A DNA stretch of 64,000 nt from Parcubacteria group bacterium Greene0714_7 (GTDB taxonomy: Bacteria; Patescibacteria; Paceibacteria; UBA9973; UBA2103): contig VMHB01000005.1 of the NCBI GenBank assembly GCA_007378985.1, forward strand, positions 11,099 through 75,098, given 5' to 3'. Numbering within the stretch: position 1 is the first letter of the stretch; each line of letters starts with the position of its first letter. The notes beneath the pieces were generated by a model. That model did no database searches. It saw nothing but the letters and a program-made list of their open reading frames with translations, and was not told where the DNA came from. Shown here one piece after another: positions 7,668 to 14,477 of this stretch. The position numbers and the translations under genes were made by a program.

Positions 7668-10600
7668 ATGTCTTCGTTCTCCCACCTTTCCGCACACAGC
7701 CACTACAGCCTACTCGACGGCATTATTCAGATAGATGCACTTGTAAGCTCAGCCATGTTCTTTGGCATGCCTGCGCTCGCACTAACTGACCACAATAACC
7801 TCTACGGTGCTATTGAGTTTTACAAAGCCTGCAAACAGGCTGGGATCAAGCCTATCCTTGGTGTTGACGCAGACATCCTTATTGGTGACACTGAAGACCA
7901 TATAATTTTTCTTGCAGAAAATAATGAAGGATATCAGCACCTCTTAAAGCTGGTATCTCACGCCTATCTTGATCTATCAAAAGAAACAGACGGAAACGCT
8001 CTACCAAAAGTAACTGCCGAGCACATACAAAAATATGGCAAAGGTTTGATTGCACTCATTCCAGACACCGCACTCGTGCGACGAAATTCTGAAGCTCTTG
8101 TAGAAACACTTAGGCAAGGACTCGGAAAAGAAAATGTGTACGCACGCTTAGGATGGAATGGTGGCAGAGACCAACAAATCCGCATCGCTGGCATAGCAAC
8201 AGCCCTTGCACTTCCTATGGTAGCTTCAGACGATTCTTACTATCTAAAATCCGAAGACCGACAAGCTCGCGACATCGTGCGAAGAATCGCAACACCAGGG
8301 ATTACCGCAGACACTCGAGATCTTACTTTTTGTAGCGTTGAGAGTGCGCAAGAACATTATCGTGATTTTCCTGAAGCGCTTCTCAACACAGAAAAAATTG
8401 CCGAACGAATAACGGTAGATTTGAATTTAGGCTCATGGCTTTTCCCGCGCTTCCCTATTCCTAAGGGAACAACATACGAGAGTGAATTAAAAGTTGCAAT
8501 TGCAAAAGGTTTGATTGAACGAGGTATGGAAGCAACTGAGGAGGTAACAAAGCGTATCGACTATGAACTTTCAATAATCACCGCAAAAGGCTTCGCACCC
8601 TATTTCCTCACCGTCGCCGACCTACTTTCGCATGCACGAACTAACGGCATCCTCACTACCACTCGAGGTTCAGCTGCTGGCTCGTTAGTTTCATACCTCA
8701 CTGGTATTACCAATGTTGACCCTATTAGCTACCGTTTGCCCTTTGAACGATTCTTGAACCCCGAGCGCCCATCAGCGCCCGACATCGACATGGACTTTGC
8801 AGACAATCGTCGTGACGAGATGCTGGTGTACGCAAAAGAGAAATACGGGGAAGAATGCGTGGCACAAATTGGTACCTTTGGCACCATGATGGCGCGCGCA
8901 GCGGTACGAGATGTCGCACGCGCACTTGGCTATCCCTACGGCGTGGGTGACAGAATTGCGAAACTCATTCCACTCGGCTCGCAAGGTTTTCCCATGACGC
9001 TTAAAAAAGCTCTGGAGATGGAAGACGAATTGAAGAAATTATACAAGTCTGACGAAGATGCTGAAATAATTATAAATACCGCAAAACAAGTTGAGGGTAA
9101 CGCTCGGCATATTTCCATTCACGCAGCAGGTATAGTCATTGCGCCATCTGCAGTTTCTGACTTCGTGCCAGTACAATTTGAACCCTCAGGAAGTGCCATC
9201 ATTACCCAATACGACATGCATGAAGTTGAAGATGCAGGTCTTTTGAAATTCGACTTTCTTGGACTCACCAACCTTTCAATTCTTGGCGATTCGGTTGAAC
9301 GCGTAAAAATACGAAAAGGTGTAGAAGTTGATATTGAAAACATTCCGCTTGATGACGCAAAAACATTTGCCATGCTCGCCCGCGGAGAAACGGGGGGAGT
9401 ATTTCAGCTTGGAGGCTCAGGTATGACGCATTACTTGAAAGATCTAAAGCCAACATCCATTCACGACATCAACGCCATGGTGGCTTTGTATCGCCCTGGA
9501 CCGATGGAGTCAATTCCTCAATATATTGAACGAAAGCATAATCCTGCACTCGTCACCTACTTAGATCCTCGCATGAAAGACATTCTTGACCGCTCGTACG
9601 GCATCATCACCTATCAAGACGATGTGCTCCTTATTGCTATTCATCTCGCAGGATACACATGGCTGGAAGCAGACCAACTCCGCAAAGCCATGGGTAAAAA
9701 AATTCCTGTAGAAATGGAAGCGCAAAAGGAAAAATTTATTCAAGGATGCGTTGAAAAAGGAAAAATACAAAAAACAAAAGCAGAAAGCTTGTGGAAGTTG
9801 ATTGAGCCATTTGCAGCATACGGCTTCAACAAAGGCCATGCTGCATCATACGGAAAAGTTGCCTATCAAACGGCATACATGAAGGCAAATCATCCCGAAG
9901 ATTACATGGCATCACTCTTGTCGGCTGACTCTGGAGACACCGAACGCATCGCTGATGATGTTGCTGAATGTGAACGAATTGGCATTAGGGTGTTACCTCC
10001 CGACATAAATGAATCATATGAATCATTTACTGTTATTGCCCATGGAATGATTCGCTTCGGACTCTCAACAATAAAAAACTTCGGCGAAGGCGCAGCAAAA
10101 ACAATTATTGAGGAGCGCACACGCGGAGGAAAATTTACCTCGATAGGAGACGTGCTGTCTCGAGTTCCTGGAAGCATTATCAACCGCAGAGCCTTGGAGT
10201 CCCTTATAAAATGCGGTGTCTTTGATGCATTCAACAATCGGGGGATCTTACTTGCGAACATTGAAAAACTACTCCTTTTTGCAAAAGATGCTGGCGCAAC
10301 ATCCGCAGGACAAGACTCTTTATTTGGAACAATGGTACGGCACACCGATATCGCACTTGATCCAGCTCGCGCGCTTTCGCAAATTGAAATGCTCAATTCA
10401 GAAAAAGAACTCTTAGGTATTTATGTATCCGGACATCCGCTCGATCAATTTAAAGCTGAACTTGCAAAATATCCCCACTCAATTAAATTCGCCCGTGCAG
10501 AAGAGAGAAATGGCTATCCACTCACCGTGTGTGGTGTTATTGAAAGTATAAAAACGATTCTCACCAAAAAGGGTGACAAAATGGCATTTATCACTATCAG

Positions 10601-10760
10601 TGATAAAGACGGATTTATAGAAACAGTAGCGTTCCCTGAGGTCTACAAAACAAACGCTAGCGTGCTAGTGGAAGGCACATGCATACTCTTTAAAGGCAAG
10701 CTATCAAAGCGAAACGGCGAACCTTCAGTGTTAATCGATAAAGTGAAAGCACTGAGTTAG
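7668..10760 (+). CDS. dnaE: DNA polymerase III alpha subunit
   Basis: Replicative polymerase. The N-terminal PHP domain starts with HLSAHSHYSLLDG (residues 6-18), with metal-ligand type histidines and TDHNNLYG following. The catalytic palm has PDIDMDFADNRRDEM (about 369-383), giving two of the three carboxylates. NKGHAASYGKVAYQTAY is the fingers region and KTILTKKGDKMAF starts the OB fold. At 1,030 aa it is about 130 shorter than E. coli DnaE and ends right after the OB domain, so the C-terminal tau-binding segment appears absent or reduced. It stands alone on plus, between repeats, with thrS about 100 bp downstream. Confidence 0.97.
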   Translation: MSSFSHLSAHSHYSLLDGIIQIDALVSSAMFFGMPALALTDHNNLYGAIEFYKACKQAGIKPILGVDADILIGDTEDHIIFLAENNEGYQHLLKLVSHAYLDLSKETDGNALPKVTAEHIQKYGKGLIALIPDTALVRRNSEALVETLRQGLGKENVYARLGWNGGRDQQIRIAGIATALALPMVASDDSYYLKSEDRQARDIVRRIATPGITADTRDLTFCSVESAQEHYRDFPEALLNTEKIAERITVDLNLGSWLFPRFPIPKGTTYESELKVAIAKGLIERGMEATEEVTKRIDYELSIITAKGFAPYFLTVADLLSHARTNGILTTTRGSAAGSLVSYLTGITNVDPISYRLPFERFLNPERPSAPDIDMDFADNRRDEMLVYAKEKYGEECVAQIGTFGTMMARAAVRDVARALGYPYGVGDRIAKLIPLGSQGFPMTLKKALEMEDELKKLYKSDEDAEIIINTAKQVEGNARHISIHAAGIVIAPSAVSDFVPVQFEPSGSAIITQYDMHEVEDAGLLKFDFLGLTNLSILGDSVERVKIRKGVEVDIENIPLDDAKTFAMLARGETGGVFQLGGSGMTHYLKDLKPTSIHDINAMVALYRPGPMESIPQYIERKHNPALVTYLDPRMKDILDRSYGIITYQDDVLLIAIHLAGYTWLEADQLRKAMGKKIPVEMEAQKEKFIQGCVEKGKIQKTKAESLWKLIEPFAAYGFNKGHAASYGKVAYQTAYMKANHPEDYMASLLSADSGDTERIADDVAECERIGIRVLPPDINESYESFTVIAHGMIRFGLSTIKNFGEGAAKTIIEERTRGGKFTSIGDVLSRVPGSIINRRALESLIKCGVFDAFNNRGILLANIEKLLLFAKDAGATSAGQDSLFGTMVRHTDIALDPARALSQIEMLNSEKELLGIYVSGHPLDQFKAELAKYPHSIKFARAEERNGYPLTVCGVIESIKTILTKKGDKMAFITISDKDGFIETVAFPEVYKTNASVLVEGTCILFKGKLSKRNGEPSVLIDKVKALS

Positions 10761-10764
10761 GTTA

Positions 10765-10828
10765 TAGCTTCTAGGTGCTAGGTTCTAGGTTTAAATTCAG
10801 CATCCGAAAAGCTAGCACCTAGAAGCTA
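10765..10828. terminator. 17-bp stem hairpin made of the CTAGGTG spacer repeat
   Basis: Arms at 10765-10781 and 10812-10828 are exact complements (core TTCTAGGTGCTAG). It lies between the dnaE stop and the thrS promoter, without a clear U tract. It could end dnaE transcription or just be two opposed copies of the spacer repeat. Confidence 0.5.
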
Positions 10829-10849
10829 GTCCCTAGAACCTGCCCTCTG

Positions 10850-10858
10850 TGGTATATT
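10850..10858 (+). promoter_or_regulatory. Extended -10 of thrS
   Basis: TGG-TATATT ending 6 nt before the thrS ATG at 10865. Predicts a leaderless message. Confidence 0.6.
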
Positions 10859-10864
10859 TTCAAA

Positions 10865-12610
10865 ATGCCTCAGGAACTTGAATACAAGCGCCATACTCTT
10901 GCCCATCTTATGGCAGCAGCGATTATGAATATCTGGCCTGACGCTAAGCGTACTATTGGCCCTGCTATAGATGACGGATTTTATTTTGATTTTGAATTTA
11001 GAGCCCCCCTTTCTGAAAAGGATTTCACTAAGATTGAGAAGGAGATGCGCAAACTCTTGCCGAGCTGGAAAGCCTTTGAACGATCTGAACTTACTCGAGA
11101 CGAAGCAAAAAAAGAATATCCCGGAAACCCTTACAAACATGAACTGATAGACGAGTTTACTGCCGACGGCTCTAAGGTAAGTTTCTACAAGTCAGGCGAA
11201 TACTCTGACCTCTGCCGTGGAGGACATGTTGAAAACCCAAGTATTGATATCAAACCTGATTCTTTCAAGCTCGATCGCATTGCAGGAGCATATTGGCGTG
11301 GCGATGAGAAAAATCCAATGTTAACTCGCATCTACGCACTCGCATTCGACACAAAAGAAGACCTCGAAGCGTATTTGGTACGACGTGAAGAAGCTAAAAA
11401 GCGTGACCATCGAAAAATTGCACGAGAGCAAGGACTTCTCGTTTTTTCTGATCTTGTTGGTTCAGGCATGCCACTCTTCACACCAAAAGGAAATATCATC
11501 CGATCCGAGATAATCAATCTTTCGCGCGAACTTAATGATGAACTCGGATTTGGTGAAGTGCATACACCAAATATGAATAAGGGTGAGCTATTCAAAATTT
11601 CTGGCCACTATGACAAATACAAAGAGGACATGCTCCAAGTTGAGTCTCAGTATGTTGAAGACGAGATGTTCTTAAAGCCAATGAACTGCCCACAGCACAC
11701 GCAAATTTATGCCGCGCAGCCTCGCAGTTACCGTGACCTTCCTACTCGCTACAGCGACTTTGCTGTTCTCTATCGTGACGAACGCCCTGGTGAGCTTTCA
11801 GGGTTAACACGACTTCGTGCATTCTCACAAGACGATGGACACATCTTTTGTCGAGAAGACCAAGTAGAAGAAGAAATATCTAATGTACTCAATGCGATCC
11901 AAAAGATTTTAAAAATTTACCAGATTGATTACTGGATGCGCCTTTCGCTCCGCGACCCAGCTAAAAAAGAAAAGTACCTCGGGGGTGATGAGGTATGGGA
12001 AAAATCTGAGCCAATAATGCGCACACTCTTACAGAAAAAAGAAATTAACTTCAAAGAAGCTGTAGGAGACGCTGCGTTTTATGGCCCAAAGATAGACATT
12101 ATGGCAGTTGATGCAATTGGCCGTGAGTGGCAGATTTCAACAATTCAACTCGACTTCAACATGCCTGGGCGCTTTGAGCTCGCCTACATGGACAAAGATG
12201 GAGTAGAAAAAACTCCCGTCATGATTCACCGAGCACTCATAGGCTCTCCTGACAGATTCATGGGAGTACTTATTGAGCACTATGCTGGGGCATTTCCTCT
12301 CTGGCTTTCACCCATACAAGTCAAAGTGCTTCCTATTTCTGAAAAACACAATGAGTACGGACACAAAGTTCTTGCTGAGCTAAAGACTGCAGGAATTCGA
12401 GCTGAAATTGACGATGCCAATGAGTCGCTCGGCAAAAAAATCCGCAATGCAAAAAAAGAAAAAACTCCCTACCTTTTTGTGGTGGGAGATAAAGAAGTTG
12501 AGGAAGGCACTGTGTCTGTAGAAAACCGCACAACCTCAGGAGGTACAAAGCCACTCAAAGAAGTTATTGCTTTCCTCTCACAACAAATCTCTTCTCGCGC
12601 TAGTGACTAA
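10865..12610 (+). CDS. thrS: Threonine--tRNA ligase lacking the TGS domain
   Basis: Charges tRNA-Thr, and the matching tRNA-Thr(UGU) lies at 33983-34055. It begins directly in the editing (N2/SAD) domain: YKRHTLAHLMAAA (residues 7-19) holds the HxxxH ligands, and DLCRGGHV adds the third site. The catalytic core has class II motifs: MNCPQHTQIY (zinc Cys), FAVLYRDERPGELSGL, RAFSQDDGHIFC and ALIGSPDRFMGVLIEHYAG. The anticodon-binding domain follows (VKVLPISEKHNEYG onwards). It has 581 residues against 642 in E. coli, the difference being the missing N-terminal TGS domain. The start is fixed by the -10 six nt upstream. Confidence 0.97.
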   Translation: MPQELEYKRHTLAHLMAAAIMNIWPDAKRTIGPAIDDGFYFDFEFRAPLSEKDFTKIEKEMRKLLPSWKAFERSELTRDEAKKEYPGNPYKHELIDEFTADGSKVSFYKSGEYSDLCRGGHVENPSIDIKPDSFKLDRIAGAYWRGDEKNPMLTRIYALAFDTKEDLEAYLVRREEAKKRDHRKIAREQGLLVFSDLVGSGMPLFTPKGNIIRSEIINLSRELNDELGFGEVHTPNMNKGELFKISGHYDKYKEDMLQVESQYVEDEMFLKPMNCPQHTQIYAAQPRSYRDLPTRYSDFAVLYRDERPGELSGLTRLRAFSQDDGHIFCREDQVEEEISNVLNAIQKILKIYQIDYWMRLSLRDPAKKEKYLGGDEVWEKSEPIMRTLLQKKEINFKEAVGDAAFYGPKIDIMAVDAIGREWQISTIQLDFNMPGRFELAYMDKDGVEKTPVMIHRALIGSPDRFMGVLIEHYAGAFPLWLSPIQVKVLPISEKHNEYGHKVLAELKTAGIRAEIDDANESLGKKIRNAKKEKTPYLFVVGDKEVEEGTVSVENRTTSGGTKPLKEVIAFLSQQISSRASD

Positions 12611-12671
12611 CCAGAGTCTCACCTGGGTCTCATTTAGAATGTAACGCGGGAGACTAAAAAATTATCATGTG

Positions 12672-12701
12672 ACTCCATATACGATATATCGTATATGGAG
12701 T
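12672..12701. promoter_or_regulatory. 30-bp palindrome with core TATACGATATATCGTATA (putative operator)
   Basis: Perfect palindrome in the thrS downstream spacer. Its 18-bp core is identical to the palindromes before and after the TrpR-like gene (33387-33406 and 33818-33855), so it may be a binding site for that regulator. It could equally act as a convergent terminator. Confidence 0.6.
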
Positions 12702-12745
12702 GAGCTACTGTGTGCTGTTGCCATATACGAACCTATCGCAACGAT

Positions 12746-12777
12746 AATTCTCTGTATGATATATCATACAGAGAATT
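12746..12777. promoter_or_regulatory. 32-bp palindrome with core TATGATATATCATA
   Basis: Perfect palindrome differing from the TACGATATATCGTA core by one symmetric substitution per half-site. It lies 45 bp from the previous palindrome. A 16-bp palindrome (TTTCACTATAGTGAAA) follows at 12780-12795. Confidence 0.55.
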
Positions 12778-12803
12778 CATTTCACTATAGTGAAAATCCC
12801 CCA

Positions 12804-12830
12804 CATGGGAGACACACGATGTCTGCCATG
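12804..12830. repeat. REP-like hairpin with an ACGA centre
   Basis: ATGG and CCAT outer arms, a mismatch, then AGACA/TGTCT around CACGA. The segment ACGATGTCTGCCATG is shared exactly with a hairpin at 53000-53023, 40 kb away. Confidence 0.5.
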
Positions 12831-12833
12831 ACT

Positions 12834-12863
12834 ATCCCTGTGCACCGGAGGTTGCACAGGGAT
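12834..12863 (-). terminator. Hairpin downstream of the 56-residue ORF
   Basis: ATCCCTGTGCA pairs exactly with TGCACAGGGAT around an 8-nt loop, touching the minus-strand stop at 12863. No long U tract. Confidence 0.5.
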
Positions 12864-13033
12864 TAGTAAGGGGAACTGGCTCCAATTTTTTTCAGAAATT
12901 CTTCTACCGCAGCCTTGGGAGCTCGGCTTATAAAGTCTAGGAAGTCTGCGTACCTACTACTCCCCTTACCAAGACCCCACCAGACATTTACTAGTTGCTC
13001 TTGAGTTACTGGTTTAGGAGTTTCTTGTGTCAT
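12863..13033 (-). CDS. Small hypothetical protein (56 aa)
   Basis: I read this frame from ATG 13033 to TAA 12863. It begins M-T-Q-E-T-P-K-P-V-T and has a helical core with the blocks LVNVWWGLGKG and RAPKAAVEEFLKK. It has no cysteines or membrane segment. It follows the 63-residue ORF on the same strand and is closed by a strong hairpin at its stop, which supports it as a real gene. Function unknown. Confidence 0.5.
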   Translation of the reverse strand: MTQETPKPVTQEQLVNVWWGLGKGSSRYADFLDFISRAPKAAVEEFLKKIGASSPY

Positions 13034-13088
13034 ATTGTTTTTATGTATTTATACTAAACCCAGATGTAGCACAAAATCTTAATGGGTT

Positions 13089-13280
13089 TTAGAAAGGTAA
13101 ATTTCTTCCTGTTTCTTTTCTGAATTCATCTCTTGCCTTCCGTTGATCATTAGTAGAGAGTCGATAAAACGGATCTGCTAAATCTGTATCTCTGAGAGCA
13201 CCCTCAAGCACTAGATCAAGAATCTCTAAGAAATAAGTCCAAACACTTATTATTTTCTCTCCCTTATGTATCTGCCCCAT
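13089..13280 (-). CDS. Small hypothetical protein (63 aa)
   Basis: 63 residues, charged C-terminus (NDQRKARDEFRKETGR), no recognised domain. A GATAAT box lies 8 nt before the ATG, the spacing seen at other genes here. It lies 21 nt beyond the stop of the sortase-substrate C-terminal frame on the same strand. Function unknown. Confidence 0.5.
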   Translation of the reverse strand: MGQIHKGEKIISVWTYFLEILDLVLEGALRDTDLADPFYRLSTNDQRKARDEFRKETGRNLPF

Positions 13281-13301
13281 AAAGAATAATTATCTTTTTT
13301 A

Positions 13302-14477
13302 TTAGCCAACAACCTCAAAGGCTTGAGCGAGAGCGAGCTTCACACCAGTAAATGGTGAAGCGTATACAGTGTCGAGAGAGTGCGTGAAGATGTTCACCAA
13401 GTGTGCAAGTTGCTCATCTGAGAGATGCGTTGCAGCATCTGCAAGAGAGACATCAACAGCAGGACGGCTGTCTCTACGAGTGCGATACAGAGTATCGAGG
13501 GCAACAGCTGTTGAAGTCATGAGTGCAGTTGGACTCATTCCGTCATGCTCAAAAGAACGCATAACACTGAAGGCAACATCGCGGTTACCTGAAACAACAG
13601 CGCTAGCAAACTGAGATGCGGCAACACTATCAACTGGACTCTTAACTACTACATCTATCGGAGCACCGACTGGTGTAGCAATTGGGAATGCAGAAGCCGT
13701 TGGAGGAGCGATACTTACACCCTGATCCATATTTCTAAGATCAGCAAAACGATCAGTGGTAAGCATAACCCAACCATTTTCTCGAGGAATTGTACGCACC
13801 GCTTCATTCAAGATATTTCCAAACACACGAAGTGATTCTGCTCTGTCTGTTGAGATCGAAGTTGCGAGGGTGACTGCTTCTGGCGACATTAATACACCGG
13901 CTGCGTGTGCGCGAGATTCAATGACATCAGCAATGTTTGGAATACCATCAATTGCAGGTGCTGGCGAGCGTGCAGGTGCAACTGGAGCAACGGCTGTAAA
14001 CAAATGTTCAACAGGGATAGATACCTCTTCTGTTTTTGTAGGTGACACAGCGCGTGCCTGATGCATTACTAAAGCATCAGGAGTTGGATACGGAGTTCCG
14101 TATACCTCCTCGCGTGCATGTTCATGTCTTTCAGCCGGAGTTTCTGGTCGAGCATGAGGAGTGGTGTTTGTATATCCCATCACAAATCTAATACCTCGTT
14201 TCCCCGCCACGATATATGCAATAAGTGCAGAGAAAAGTCCTATAGCAAGCCAGAAGAAAAAGGTAAGTGCTGGTCCTGCATCAAACCCAGTATATGGAAT
14301 CTGTGAAAGCGAGATGAATGCCAACGGTTGATTGGATGGTTGCTTATAGAGAACAACATTAGGAGGGTTGAGTCCCCCACCACAGTTACTGGTACAACCC
14401 GTAGGAGCGACCGTCACAGTCTTTTGACATGACACTGTGCCCAATATAGGTTGTATCGGATGGTGGGAACAGCTCAA
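13302..14477 (-). CDS. C-terminal part of the sortase-substrate protein: IPYTG sorting motif, membrane helix and long tail
   Basis: This frame continues the Ig-repeat protein upstream. From about 14,440 it reads GTVSCQKTVTV, the exact end of the Ig repeat that the upstream frame loses. It then gives QIPYTGFDAGP (an LPXTG-type motif), a hydrophobic segment ALTFFFWLAIGLFSALIAY and the basic cluster KRGIR, the standard three-part sortase signal. Unusually, about 280 more residues follow, with an alpha-helical domain of unknown family (IADVIESRAHAAG onwards). The nominal start at 14477 is out of phase with the Ig domain and is probably not used. Together with 14386-17022 this should be one protein of about 1,250 residues. 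Confidence 0.7.
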   Translation of the reverse strand: MSCSHHPIQPILGTVSCQKTVTVAPTGCTSNCGGGLNPPNVVLYKQPSNQPLAFISLSQIPYTGFDAGPALTFFFWLAIGLFSALIAYIVAGKRGIRFVMGYTNTTPHARPETPAERHEHAREEVYGTPYPTPDALVMHQARAVSPTKTEEVSIPVEHLFTAVAPVAPARSPAPAIDGIPNIADVIESRAHAAGVLMSPEAVTLATSISTDRAESLRVFGNILNEAVRTIPRENGWVMLTTDRFADLRNMDQGVSIAPPTASAFPIATPVGAPIDVVVKSPVDSVAASQFASAVVSGNRDVAFSVMRSFEHDGMSPTALMTSTAVALDTLYRTRRDSRPAVDVSLADAATHLSDEQLAHLVNIFTHSLDTVYASPFTGVKLALAQAFEVVG

